Shown here one piece after another: positions 1 through 6,405 of a stretch of DNA of 7,505 nucleotides. Numbering within the stretch: the stretch's first letter is position 1; the number at the start of each line of letters is the position of its first letter. The notes under the pieces are model-generated. The model worked only from the letters and a program-made list of their open reading frames with translations. It did not search any database and was not told the origin of the DNA. Both the position numbers and the translations under genes were made by a program. The stretch lies in contig CANJNX010000029.1 of NCBI GenBank assembly GCA_947475495.1, positions 1 to 7,505 of the forward strand, read 5' to 3'. This DNA comes from Comamonadaceae bacterium (GTDB lineage Bacteria; Pseudomonadota; Gammaproteobacteria; Burkholderiales; Burkholderiaceae_C).

Positions 1-704
1 AACTCAATCAAGTCACCTAAATACATGTACGCAGTGTAATCACTGCAACGCGCAGCTTGCTGCATGTTGTGGGTCACTATGACAACGGTGTGGTCATTCT
101 TGAGCTCAACAATCAGCTCCTCTACCTTGGCAGTAGAAATAGGATCAAGAGCAGAGCAAGGCTCATCAAGCAAAAGCACCTCAGGCTGAATCGCAATACC
201 ACGCGCAATACACAAGCGCTGCTGCTGCCCGCCTGACAAACTAGAACCGCTTTGGCGGAGTTTGTCTTTCACCTCGGTCCACAGCGCTGCTTTGCGCAAA
301 GCCCACTCGACACGCTCTTCCATATCAGTGGTATTCAAATTTTCAAACAGCTTCACACCGAAGGCGATATTGTCAAAAATAGACATCGGAAAAGGCGTTG
401 GCTTTTGAAACACCATACCCACCTTCGCGCGTAAAAGTGCAACATCTTCTTTGCTGGTCAAAAGGTTTTCGTTGTCTAAGATGACTTGGCCTTCAGCCCG
501 CTGCTCAGGGTAGAGTTCAAACATGCGGTTAAAGACGCGCAAAAGGGTTGACTTGCCACAACCTGAAGGGCCAATGAACGCAGTCACTTTGCGTTCAGGA
601 ATTTCCAAATTGATATTCTTTAGCGCATGGAATTTTCCGTAAAAGAAATCAAGGTTTTTAACCGCAATCTTGGTGGCTGCTGGAGCGATATCGGTAGTGG
701 TCAT
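1..704 (-). CDS. pstB: Phosphate ABC transporter ATP-binding protein PstB (partial, C-terminus cut by window edge)
   Basis: This is the cytoplasmic ATPase that powers the PstSCAB high-affinity phosphate importer. The reverse-strand reading from the ATG at 704 begins [10 protein letters not shown] and gives 234 intact codons before the left edge. The family is about 260 residues, so roughly 25 are missing. All ABC ATPase landmarks are visible: Walker [10 protein letters not shown] (45–53), Q-loop Gln100 in MVFQKP, signature LSGGQQQR (156–163), Walker B LLLDEP (177–182) and switch His212 in THNMQQ. The segment with NRM and LYP after Walker A is typical of PstB rather than other ABC ATPases. It is the fourth gene of pstSCAB, 22 bp after pstA. 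The Shine-Dalgarno before its ATG is weak, so it may depend on translation arriving from pstA. phoU would be expected just outside the window (inference). Confidence 0.97.
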   Translation of the reverse strand, partial: MTTTDIAPAATKIAVKNLDFFYGKFHALKNINLEIPERKVTAFIGPSGCGKSTLLRVFNRMFELYPEQRAEGQVILDNENLLTSKEDVALLRAKVGMVFQKPTPFPMSIFDNIAFGVKLFENLNTTDMEERVEWALRKAALWTEVKDKLRQSGSSLSGGQQQRLCIARGIAIQPEVLLLDEPCSALDPISTAKVEELIVELKNDHTVVIVTHNMQQAARCSDYTAYMYLGDLIE

Positions 705-726
705 AGGGTTCTTACAGTCATTCAAA

Positions 727-1590
727 TTAAGATTTATGGCGGGTCAAAATACGCGCCAAAATGTTCAAGGCCAGCACTGCAGCAGTGATCAAAAAGACCC
801 CTGCCCATGCCAATTTTTGCCAGTTTTCATACGGGCTCATGGCGAATTTAAAAATAGTCACAGGCAAGCTGGCCATGGGCTCGCCTAAGCTTGAAGTCCA
901 GAACTGGTTGCTGAGCGCCGTAAAGAGCAAAGGCGCTGTCTCGCCCGCAATACGCGCCACCGCGAGCAATACGCCCGTAATCACACCTGCTCGGGCTGCC
1001 GTGAGCGTGATACTCAAAACCACTTTCCACTTTGGAGCGCCCAAGGCATAGGCAGCTTCGCGCAAACCCGCAGGGACGAGTTGAAGCATGTTTTCTGTGG
1101 TTCGAATCACCACAGGAATCACAATCAGCGACAGGGCCATGATGCCAGCGTAGCCAGAGAACGACTTAAAGCGTGAAACGACTACCGCATACACAAACAG
1201 GCCAATCACGATAGAGGGCGCGGATAACAAAATATCGTTGACAAAACGGGTTGTGGATGCAAACCAACTTTTGGTATCAAACTCTGCCAAATAAATTCCG
1301 GCCATGATGCCAATGGGGGTTCCCACACAGGCCGCCAAGCTGACCATCAAGAAGGAACCATAAATCGCATTGGCCAATCCACCCTCTTCATTGGGCGGTG
1401 GTGTCATTTGGGTCAGCGTCGCCATAGTCAAACCGTCAATGCCTAAGCGCACGGTTTCAATCAAAATCCAAAACAACCAAAAAAGCCCAAACGACATAGC
1501 CATCAAGGCCAAGGCTGTCGCGATGATGTTGACGCGTTTACGGGTGGCAAACTTTTGAATGCGCACCAAGCGTTGCTGCTCTGTAATCAT
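727..1590 (-). CDS. pstA: Phosphate ABC transporter permease PstA
   Basis: Inner-membrane permease that pairs with PstC to form the phosphate channel of the Pst importer. It has 287 residues, normal for the family. A basic cytoplasmic N-terminus precedes about six hydrophobic segments, near residues 22–44, 77–101, 116–138, 148–163, 201–220 and 262–280. The EAA loop that contacts PstB is [13 protein letters not shown] (176–188), followed by the conserved [15 protein letters not shown] (211–225), which is diagnostic of PstA. The start ATG at 1590 overlaps the pstC stop in an ATGA arrangement (1587–1590). A strong AAGGAG lies 7 nt upstream (1598–1603) inside the end of pstC, so the start is well fixed and translation is probably coupled. 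It is third in pstSCAB. Confidence 0.97.
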   Translation of the reverse strand: MITEQQRLVRIQKFATRKRVNIIATALALMAMSFGLFWLFWILIETVRLGIDGLTMATLTQMTPPPNEEGGLANAIYGSFLMVSLAACVGTPIGIMAGIYLAEFDTKSWFASTTRFVNDILLSAPSIVIGLFVYAVVVSRFKSFSGYAGIMALSLIVIPVVIRTTENMLQLVPAGLREAAYALGAPKWKVVLSITLTAARAGVITGVLLAVARIAGETAPLLFTALSNQFWTSSLGEPMASLPVTIFKFAMSPYENWQKLAWAGVFLITAAVLALNILARILTRHKS

Positions 1591-2558
1591 GTCTTGGCTC
1601 CTTCGCCTTTGCGCAACTGAGAAAGCAAGAGCTTAGAGAGCGACAAAATAACAAACGTAATAAAGAACAAGACCAAGCCCAAGTACATCAAGGAGGCTTG
1701 GTGCAATCCCTCGCCCGCTTCTGCAAATTCATTGGCCAGCGCAGAGGTAATACTGTTAGCCGCTTGAAAGAGGCTTAAAGAATCAAGCTGGTTAAAGTTT
1801 CCGATCACAAAGGTAACGGCCATGGTCTCGCCAATAGCCCGTCCCAAGCCCAACATGATTCCACCAATCACACCGGCCTTGGTGTATGGCAAGACCACGG
1901 TAGACACCACTTCCCACGTTGTCGCACCCAAACCATAGGCGGACTCTTTGAGCAAAGGGGGAGTCACTTCAAATACATCGCGCATCACAGCCGATATAAA
2001 CGGAATAATCATGATGGCCAAAATTATGCCGGCCGACAAAATTCCAATGCCCACCGGTGGGCCAGACACAAACGCCCCCAGAAAGGGAACGCCAGCAAAC
2101 GCAGCCTGCAAAGGCATTTGCACATACTCCGCTAGCACGGGGCCAAACACCAACAGGCCCCACATGCCGTAAACAATCGAAGGCACTGCTGCTAACAACT
2201 CAATTGCAGTACCCAAAGGCCGCTTGAGCCAGCTTGGAGAAAGCTCTGTCAAAAACAGAGCAATCCCAAAGCTGACTGGCACAGCGATGATCAGAGCGAT
2301 CAGCGAAGTCGCGATCGTTCCGTAAATCATGACCAGTCCGCCAAACTCTTCTTGGACTGGATCCCAAACCGTACTCGTCAGAAACGAAAACCCATACTTG
2401 GATATCGCGGGCCACGCGCTAATCACCAATGATGTGAGGATGGCAGCTAACAAGCTCAGGGTTAAGACAGCTGATAGTTTGGCAAAAAAGCCAAACAATT
2501 TGTCAGCCATCGGCCCGGACCGGGCCTGTTTCTTCAGAGACGTTGGGGTCATGGTCAT
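1587..2558 (-). CDS. pstC: Phosphate ABC transporter permease PstC
   Basis: Inner-membrane permease, partner of PstA in the phosphate importer. It has 323 residues, a usual PstC length. After a hydrophilic N-terminus there is a first membrane span near 30–48, then a periplasmic segment with [14 protein letters not shown] (62–75), a PstC hallmark. Further spans lie near 78–104, 119–145, 170–192, 226–250 and 288–310. The EAA coupling loop is [15 protein letters not shown] (202–216), and [17 protein letters not shown] (238–254) is the conserved motif after it. The ATG at 2558 is only 3 bp past the pstS stop, and an in-frame ATG at 2552 (residue 3) is an equally possible start. No good Shine-Dalgarno precedes either, so translational coupling to pstS is likely (inference). 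The stop overlaps the pstA start. Confidence 0.97.
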   Translation of the reverse strand: MTMTPTSLKKQARSGPMADKLFGFFAKLSAVLTLSLLAAILTSLVISAWPAISKYGFSFLTSTVWDPVQEEFGGLVMIYGTIATSLIALIIAVPVSFGIALFLTELSPSWLKRPLGTAIELLAAVPSIVYGMWGLLVFGPVLAEYVQMPLQAAFAGVPFLGAFVSGPPVGIGILSAGIILAIMIIPFISAVMRDVFEVTPPLLKESAYGLGATTWEVVSTVVLPYTKAGVIGGIMLGLGRAIGETMAVTFVIGNFNQLDSLSLFQAANSITSALANEFAEAGEGLHQASLMYLGLVLFFITFVILSLSKLLLSQLRKGEGAKT

Positions 2559-2561
2559 TGC

Positions 2562-3602
2562 TTATTTATAAGAAATCGCTTTTCCAGCGTTGTCTGTCAT
2601 GGTGCCCCACGCTTTTTGAACTGCAGTAACAACTGCTGGAGGCATTGGCACGTAATCCAAGTCAGCCGCTGCTTTTCCACCGTTGGCATAAGCCCAGTTG
2701 AAAAACTTCAATGCTTCAGAGGCATTGGCTGGCTTGTCTTGCTTGTTGTACATCAAGATGTAAGTGGCAGTAGAGATAGGCCATGTGTTTTTACCAGGCT
2801 GATCTGTGATCAATTGGTAAAAGGTTTTGTTCCAATCTGCACCTGCAGCAGCCGCTTTGAAAGCATCATCATCAGGCGCTACAAAATTGCCATCTCTGTT
2901 TTTCAACAAAGCGTAAGTCAATTTGTTTTGCTTCACGTAAGAGTACTCAACATAACCGATCGAGTTAGGAAGACGTGCAACGAATGCCGCCACACCTTCA
3001 TTGCCCTTGCCGCCGGCGCCCACGGGCCAGTTCACCGCTGCGCCCTCACCCACTTTGGCTTTCCACTCAGGGTGGACGCGGCTCAAATAGTTGGTGAAGT
3101 TAAAGGTGGTACCTGAACCATCCGCGCGGCGCACTGGAGCAATCGCTGCATCAGGCAAAGGCAAGGTGGGGTTCAAGGCTTTAAGTGCAGGGTCGTTCCA
3201 TTTGGTGATTTTTCCAAGGTAAATATCACCTAAAACTTGGCTGTCAAGCTTGAGTTGCCCAGGCAAAATACCTTTGACATTAAGCACAGGAACGGTTCCG
3301 CCGATCACCATCGGAAACTGCATTTGACCTTTGGTTTTCAAAACTTCGTCTGTCAAGGGCATATCTGAAGCACCAAAATCAACGGTCTTGGAGTCAATTT
3401 GCTTGATTCCGCCGCCAGAGCCGATGGACTGGTAGTTCACCTTGACGCCGGTGGCTTTGTTGTAGTCAGAAGCCCACTTGGAGTAAATAGGCGCTGGAAA
3501 GCTTGCGCCCGCACCGGTAATTTCTTGAGCCTGAACAGCGCCCAGACCCATTGCTGACGTAACTGCAATTGCCAGAGCTGGCAGTTGGAACGAGATTTTC
3601 AT
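2562..3602 (-). CDS. pstS: Periplasmic phosphate-binding protein PstS
   Basis: Periplasmic receptor that captures inorganic phosphate and delivers it to PstCA. It has 346 residues. A Sec signal peptide (basic MKIS, hydrophobic core about 7–21, then VQA) should be cleaved after Ala25. The mature protein carries the standard ligand-binding motifs: GAGASFPAP (30–38), SIGSGGGIKQ (59–68), DFGASDMPL (75–83) and RRADGSGTTF (158–167). These include the Ser, Asp and Arg residues that contact phosphate in characterised PstS proteins. The conserved QFPMVIGG (95–102) is also present. There is no lipobox, so it is soluble rather than a lipoprotein. The start is supported by GAGG 7 nt upstream (3610–3613). 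It is first in the operon and lies directly downstream of a PhoB box at 3653–3670. Confidence 0.98.
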   Translation of the reverse strand: MKISFQLPALAIAVTSAMGLGAVQAQEITGAGASFPAPIYSKWASDYNKATGVKVNYQSIGSGGGIKQIDSKTVDFGASDMPLTDEVLKTKGQMQFPMVIGGTVPVLNVKGILPGQLKLDSQVLGDIYLGKITKWNDPALKALNPTLPLPDAAIAPVRRADGSGTTFNFTNYLSRVHPEWKAKVGEGAAVNWPVGAGGKGNEGVAAFVARLPNSIGYVEYSYVKQNKLTYALLKNRDGNFVAPDDDAFKAAAAGADWNKTFYQLITDQPGKNTWPISTATYILMYNKQDKPANASEALKFFNWAYANGGKAAADLDYVPMPPAVVTAVQKAWGTMTDNAGKAISYK

Positions 3603-3609
3603 AGAGAAG

Positions 3610-3613
3610 CCTC
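3610..3613 (-). promoter_or_regulatory. Ribosome binding site of pstS
   Basis: GAGG on the minus strand, 7 nt before the pstS ATG. It is the best Shine-Dalgarno near this gene and fixes the start at 3602. Confidence 0.75.
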
Positions 3614-3637
3614 AGAGGTTGGTTAAAGAACCCTTGC

Positions 3638-3643
3638 ACTTTA
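3638..3643 (-). promoter_or_regulatory. Probable -10 box of the pstS promoter
   Basis: TAAAGT on the minus strand, 4 of 6 matches to TATAAT. It begins 9 nt after the end of the PhoB box, close to the spacing in PhoB-dependent promoters, where the box replaces the -35 element. The same 9-nt gap occurs at the divergent promoter, which supports the pairing. The exact hexamer is an inference. Confidence 0.5.
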
Positions 3644-3652
3644 AGAATCTTA

Positions 3653-3670
3653 TGTGACATTCATGTGACA
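3653..3670 (-). promoter_or_regulatory. PhoB box upstream of pstS
   Basis: The minus strand reads TGTCACATGAATGTCACA: two identical 7-bp repeats (TGTCACA) separated by a 4-bp TGAA, giving the 11-bp period of the classical Pho box. It lies about 50 bp upstream of the pstS start, with a -10 candidate 9 nt downstream. Phosphate-starvation activation of pstSCAB by phosphorylated PhoB follows from family knowledge. Both half-sites being identical suggests a strong site. Confidence 0.9.
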
Positions 3671-3729
3671 AACTTGGCAAGGAACTGGAAAATCGGGAAA
3701 TAGGCAGAATTTCTTAAATTTAGGGTATT

Positions 3730-3747
3730 TGTCACATATTTGTCATC
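3730..3747 (+). promoter_or_regulatory. Second PhoB box, facing the fasciclin lipoprotein gene
   Basis: The plus strand reads TGTCACATATTTGTCATC: half-sites TGTCACA and TGTCATC separated by TATT, again with an 11-bp period. It is oriented away from pstS and lies 43 bp upstream of the ATG at 3791. A -10 candidate begins 9 nt downstream, the same geometry as the pstS promoter. The two boxes are 59 bp apart, so they are separate sites rather than one shared box. Confidence 0.82.
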
Positions 3748-3756
3748 AAAAGTTTT

Positions 3757-3762
3757 TACGCT
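3757..3762 (+). promoter_or_regulatory. Possible -10 box of the fasciclin gene promoter
   Basis: TACGCT, 3 of 6 matches to TATAAT including the first two bases and the last T. It is chosen mainly because it sits 9 nt after the Pho box, mirroring the pstS side. The match is weak, as expected for an activator-dependent promoter, but it could be wrong by a few bases. Confidence 0.35.
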
Positions 3763-3778
3763 TGACATTTTTCAACCT

Positions 3779-3782
3779 GGAG
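3779..3782 (+). promoter_or_regulatory. Ribosome binding site deciding the fasciclin gene start
   Basis: GGAG lies 8 nt before the ATG at 3791. It decides between this start and an in-frame TTG at 3740, which would fall inside the Pho box and upstream of any transcript from it. Confidence 0.7.
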
Positions 3783-3790
3783 ACATTACG

Positions 3791-4282
3791 ATGACCTTAA
3801 TCCATTTTTCTCGCCGTGCGGCATTAGCAAGCGCTGTTTTATTGGCGCTGTCTGGCTGCGCCACCGTGTCCGCCCCGGTTACCGTTGCCGACACCGTTGC
3901 CAAAACACCATCACTGTCCACTTTGAACGGTTTGATCACCAGCGCTGGTTTGACTGCCACCCTTCAAACTGCCGGCCCATTCACTTTGTTTGCACCAAGC
4001 AATGACGCCTTCAAGGCCGTTCCCGCAAAAACCATGGAAGCTTTGGCGAAGAACCCAGCGATGCTGAAAGATGTTTTGACCTACCACGTGATTGCTGCAA
4101 AGGCAATGGCTAAGGATGTCAAGAACAGCAATGTGAAAACAGTCAATGGCGCAAATGTGGCTGTTTCTAAAGCTGGCGAATTTGTCACGATTGAAAACGC
4201 CATGGTCACAACAGCTGACATTGCTGCAACCAACGGCGTGGTTCACATCATTGATAACGTGTTGATCCCACCCGCAAAATAA
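3791..4282 (+). CDS. Fasciclin (FAS1) domain lipoprotein
   Basis: Predicted envelope lipoprotein of 163 residues. The N-terminus has a basic stretch with SRR (7–9), a hydrophobic core and the lipobox LSGC, with lipidation expected at Cys23. The rest is a single FAS1 domain. It shows the H1-type motif FTLFAPSNDAF, the central LTYHVIA and the H2-type TNGVVHIIDNVLIP near the C-terminus, all in the standard order. FAS1 domains mediate adhesion or surface interactions in many organisms, but the bacterial single-domain versions are poorly understood and I assign no specific activity. The ATG at 3791 is preferred because of its GGAG and the complete signal peptide. The gene is divergent from pstS, has its own PhoB-type box and is closed by a strong terminator. 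It therefore appears to be a single-gene phosphate-starvation transcription unit (inference). The twin arginine is too weak to claim Tat export. Confidence 0.92.
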   Translation: MTLIHFSRRAALASAVLLALSGCATVSAPVTVADTVAKTPSLSTLNGLITSAGLTATLQTAGPFTLFAPSNDAFKAVPAKTMEALAKNPAMLKDVLTYHVIAAKAMAKDVKNSNVKTVNGANVAVSKAGEFVTIENAMVTTADIAATNGVVHIIDNVLIPPAK

Positions 4283-4306
4283 TAAGACGCTAGACTCTTT
4301 TTAGCC

Positions 4307-4355
4307 AACGCCGCCCGATGGGTAGCACTGCGGTGCTATGCTCGGCGGCGTTTTT
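4307..4355 (+). terminator. Intrinsic terminator after the fasciclin gene
   Basis: The stem AACGCCGCC (4307–4315) pairs perfectly with GGCGGCGTT (4344–4352) and runs into a T-tract at 4351–4355. Inside the loop there is a second perfect hairpin, TAGCAC (4323–4328) with GTGCTA (4333–4338) around TGCG. The nested, GC-rich structure should separate the fasciclin gene from ppx. Confidence 0.88.
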
Positions 4356-4358
4356 CTA

Positions 4359-4364
4359 TATAAA
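4359..4364 (+). promoter_or_regulatory. Possible -10 box for ppx
   Basis: TATAAA within the AT-rich TATATAAAT just after the terminator, 5 of 6 matches to TATAAT. No convincing -35 is found at the right distance, which would fall inside the terminator stem. If used, transcription would start about 6 nt before the ppx ATG. Confidence 0.35.
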
Positions 4365-4376
4365 TCATTTCAATTC

Positions 4377-5891
4377 ATGCAAACCGGTAACCGACTCGCC
4401 GCTGTGGACCTGGGCTCCAACAGCTTCCGACTTGAAATTGGCATCGTGGACCACGGCGAATTCCGCCGAACCGAATACCTCAAAGAAACAGTGCGCCAAG
4501 GTGCAGGGCTTGACGAAGACCGCAACCTCACCGCCGATGCCATGCAAAGTGGATGGGACTGTTTAGCGCGGTTTGGGGAACGTTTAGCGGGCTTTAACGC
4601 CAAGGAAGTTCGTGCGGTTGCGACCCAGACCTTGCGCGAGGCGCGCAACCGGGATGTCTTTCTATCGCAAGCCAGTTCGATATTGGGTTTCCCAATCGAC
4701 GTTATTTCAGGCCGCGAAGAAGCGCGCTTGATTTACCAAGGCGTCGCCCACCTGCTTGCCCCGAGTGAAGAGAGGCGTTTGGTCATTGACATTGGCGGGC
4801 GCTCCACAGAATTGATTCTTGGGCAGAACCTCAAACCCAGCGTTATGGAGTCCTTTCGTGTTGGCAGTATTGCGTGGTCTACGCGGTATTTTCAAAGCGG
4901 TAATTTCAGCCGAAAATCGTTTGAGATTGCAGAAATTGCAGCCAAAGCCGTGCTCGACGAAGCCCTGGATGCCTACGCATCAGACCAGTGGGACGTGGCC
5001 TACGGATCGGCCGGGACATTGGGAGCGATTGGTGATGTGTTGTTGGCTGCGGGCTGGCCACAGGGAACGATCACCCAAGAAGGACTGGACTGGTTGCTAG
5101 ACAAACTCATCACCGCACAGTCGGTGGATCGCCTCAAACTAGCCGGCCTGCGCGATGATCGCAAGCCCTTGATAGGCGGTGGACTCAGCGTAGTTCGCGC
5201 CCTCTTTAGCCTGCTCAATATCCAAGAATTAAAACAATCCAACGGTGGGCTGCGCCATGGATTATTGTTCGACATGCTGGGAACAACCAACGAAGCCAGT
5301 GATTTGCGCGAAAAGAGCGTGCTCCGCTTGGCCAAAAAATTTGGAATAGATACCAACCAAGGTGAACGTGTCAGTCAAGTCGCGCAAGCCTTGCTGACAC
5401 AAATCAATGGATTCTCATCCGCAGATGAGGAGCTCAGCCAAAGAAATCTCCGCAAGCTCCATTGGGCATCCCAGCTTCACGAAATTGGAAGCCATATTTC
5501 GCACAGCGACTACCATAAGCACGGCGCCTACATTTTAGAAAATGCCGATGCGATGGGGTTTTCTTTGGCTGAAATGCACCGCCTGAGTTTGCTCGTTCTC
5601 GGCCACCGCGGCAAACTTCGAAAACTAGAAGCCGACCTCCAGGATGAAAGCCTGCGCTCGCAGTTGGTGGCCTTGCGCATTGCGGTTATTTTGTGCCACG
5701 CACGAAGAGATCCTTCGTACTCTGGTCTGGTCTTAACGCGCAGTAAAAAAACCAACAGCAGCCCGGAAAGACTGCAACTCCATGCGCCAGCGCAGTGGAG
5801 CCAAGAGTACCCGCAATCGGCTTACCGCCTGCGCGAAGAAGCCAGCGCTTGGCAAAAAACGCTTTGGCCTTTAGACTTTATGGAAGATTGA
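4377..5891 (+). CDS. ppx: Exopolyphosphatase (Ppx/GppA family)
   Basis: Hydrolyses terminal phosphates from inorganic polyphosphate, opposing Ppk. It has 504 residues from the ATG at 4377, close to the roughly 500 of Ppx. The N-terminal ASKHA phosphatase domain shows phosphate loop 1, AVDLGSNSF (9–17). It also shows ISGREEARLI (110–119), carrying the expected catalytic Glu, and phosphate loop 2, DIGGRSTELILG (138–149). YGSAGTLGAIGD and RKPLIGGGLSVV lie further on. The C-terminal helical HD-like domain has LHEIGSHISHSDYHKHGAYIL-type residues, as in long Ppx rather than short GppA-like forms. In loop 2 Arg142 replaces the third Gly of the common DIGGGS form. A longer reading from the ATG at 4338 starts inside the terminator stem and is rejected. 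No Shine-Dalgarno is visible before 4377. The gene faces ppk1 and sixA across one small gene, a typical polyphosphate neighbourhood. Confidence 0.95.
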   Translation: MQTGNRLAAVDLGSNSFRLEIGIVDHGEFRRTEYLKETVRQGAGLDEDRNLTADAMQSGWDCLARFGERLAGFNAKEVRAVATQTLREARNRDVFLSQASSILGFPIDVISGREEARLIYQGVAHLLAPSEERRLVIDIGGRSTELILGQNLKPSVMESFRVGSIAWSTRYFQSGNFSRKSFEIAEIAAKAVLDEALDAYASDQWDVAYGSAGTLGAIGDVLLAAGWPQGTITQEGLDWLLDKLITAQSVDRLKLAGLRDDRKPLIGGGLSVVRALFSLLNIQELKQSNGGLRHGLLFDMLGTTNEASDLREKSVLRLAKKFGIDTNQGERVSQVAQALLTQINGFSSADEELSQRNLRKLHWASQLHEIGSHISHSDYHKHGAYILENADAMGFSLAEMHRLSLLVLGHRGKLRKLEADLQDESLRSQLVALRIAVILCHARRDPSYSGLVLTRSKKTNSSPERLQLHAPAQWSQEYPQSAYRLREEASAWQKTLWPLDFMED

Positions 5892-5905
5892 GTAGGGGGA
5901 AATAA

Positions 5906-5934
5906 TTAGCCCAAATGGGTAAAAACGGTATAAA
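5906..5934 (+). promoter_or_regulatory. Probable promoter of the H1-tail/RHH gene
   Basis: A -10 TATAAA (5929–5934, 5 of 6) lies 17 bp after a weak -35 TTAGCC (5906–5911, 3 of 6). The transcript would have a leader of about 40 nt ending in AAAGGA. The gene therefore probably has its own promoter in the 88-bp gap after ppx, though read-through from ppx is also possible because no terminator is seen in that gap. Confidence 0.5.
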
Positions 5935-5946
5935 CTGTATATATCG
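5926..5946. repeat. Imperfect inverted repeat over the -10 region, possible operator
   Basis: CGGTATA (5926–5932) and TATATCG (5940–5946) are inverted copies with 6 of 7 matches and a 7-bp spacer. They span the putative -10 of the downstream gene. Small ribbon-helix-helix proteins often repress their own promoters through such sites. The AT-rich context makes chance symmetry fairly likely. Confidence 0.3.
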
Positions 5947-5964
5947 TTCATTTTCAACTTTTGC

Positions 5965-5970
5965 AAAGGA
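5965..5970 (+). promoter_or_regulatory. Ribosome binding site of the H1-tail/RHH gene
   Basis: AAAGGA, 9 nt before the ATG at 5980. It is the only good Shine-Dalgarno in the gap and supports this start. Confidence 0.7.
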
Positions 5971-5979
5971 AATTTATTT

Positions 5980-6378
5980 ATGACGACAACTGCCGCTAAA
6001 AAAGCCCCTCCTGCTGCCGCCAAACGGGCCCCAGTCAAACGAGTCCCGGCCAAGTCAACCACAAAACCGGCTGCCAAAAAAACCCTTGCAGCGAAGTTAC
6101 CCCTTGTTCGCAAAGCGCCTGCCGCCAAAACTGCAGTAGCAAAACCGGCCAAAGAGAAAAAACCAAAATTGGTTCGCGACAGTTTCACTTTCCCTAAGGC
6201 GGAATATGAAGTGTTAGAAGCCATGAAGCAACGCGCGGCGCGGCTTAAAGTGACGGTAAAGAAAACCGAATTGCTGCGTGCCGCAATCAAATCGCTTTCT
6301 ACTTTAAGCGACGCGGCATTCGTAAGCGCCGTTGCGGCAGTGCCCAACCTTAAAACGGGGCGTCCTGCAAAAGTCTAA
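5980..6378 (+). CDS. Small basic protein: histone-H1-like Lys/Ala/Pro tail plus probable ribbon-helix-helix domain
   Basis: A 132-residue protein with two distinct parts. Residues 1–63 are low-complexity Lys/Ala/Pro/Thr, with 16 Lys, 3 Arg and only one acidic residue (Glu59), resembling histone-H1-like tails such as that of Pseudomonas AlgP. Residues about 66–106 fit a ribbon-helix-helix fold: strand RDSFTF (66–71), helix A about 73–89, then a turn and helix B KKTELLRAAIKSL (94–106). The last matches the usual SxSELIREAL pattern of RHH proteins. The C-terminus ends KTGRPAKV, whose GRP core recalls an AT-hook, though without the usual preceding Arg. It is probably a nucleoid-associated or DNA-binding protein. 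I recall similar proteins in other Burkholderiales but know no gene symbol. Lying between ppx and sixA–ppk1, it may bind polyphosphate or link it to DNA, which is inference only. Confidence 0.85.
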   Translation: MTTTAAKKAPPAAAKRAPVKRVPAKSTTKPAAKKTLAAKLPLVRKAPAAKTAVAKPAKEKKPKLVRDSFTFPKAEYEVLEAMKQRAARLKVTVKKTELLRAAIKSLSTLSDAAFVSAVAAVPNLKTGRPAKV

Positions 6379-6388
6379 GTCTGGAGAT

Positions 6389-6405
6389 TAAGGCCTTCGG
6401 GCTTA
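6389..6405. terminator. Possible weak bidirectional hairpin between convergent genes
   Basis: A stem of six pairs with one bulged G (6392) closes on a C(TTCG)G tetraloop at 6395–6400. Its 3' arm covers the sixA stop codon (6403–6405). There is no T-tract on either strand, so it is a doubtful intrinsic terminator. It sits in the 24-bp gap between the convergent H1-tail gene and sixA. Confidence 0.35.

Noticed and set aside
2616..3116. 166-codon plus-strand reading frame opposite pstS
   Set aside because: Complete overlap with the confidently assigned pstS. Its Cys/His/Arg-rich translation has no family resemblance.
3762..3767. Perfect TTGACA as a -35 box for the fasciclin gene
   Set aside because: A -10 at normal spacing would fall at about 3785, overlapping the ribosome site to start-codon region, and no TATAAT-like sequence is there. 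The Pho-box promoter explains the layout better.
3740..3790. In-frame TTG extension of the fasciclin gene by 17 residues
   Set aside because: The TTG lies inside the PhoB box and upstream of the likely transcript start. The ATG at 3791 has GGAG at good spacing and gives a complete lipoprotein signal.
4338..4376. Upstream ATG extending ppx by 13 residues
   Set aside because: It lies within the terminator hairpin, has no ribosome binding site, and the added residues do not match the usual Ppx N-terminus, which fits the ATG at 4377.
5909..5920. Short inverted repeat CCCA-AA-TGGG after ppx as a terminator
   Set aside because: Only four pairs with a 2-nt loop and no T-tract on the plus strand, so it is not a plausible terminator.
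5980..6170. Lys/Ala/Pro-rich coding stretch as a DNA tandem repeat
   Set aside because: The protein is low-complexity, but the DNA has no regular repeat unit and the KPAA-like motifs are irregular in spacing.
5871..6347. 158-codon reading frame opposite the H1-tail gene
   Set aside because: It is the antisense of a Lys/Ala-rich gene, where reverse frames stay open by composition. It has no ribosome site or recognisable domain and overlaps the end of ppx.
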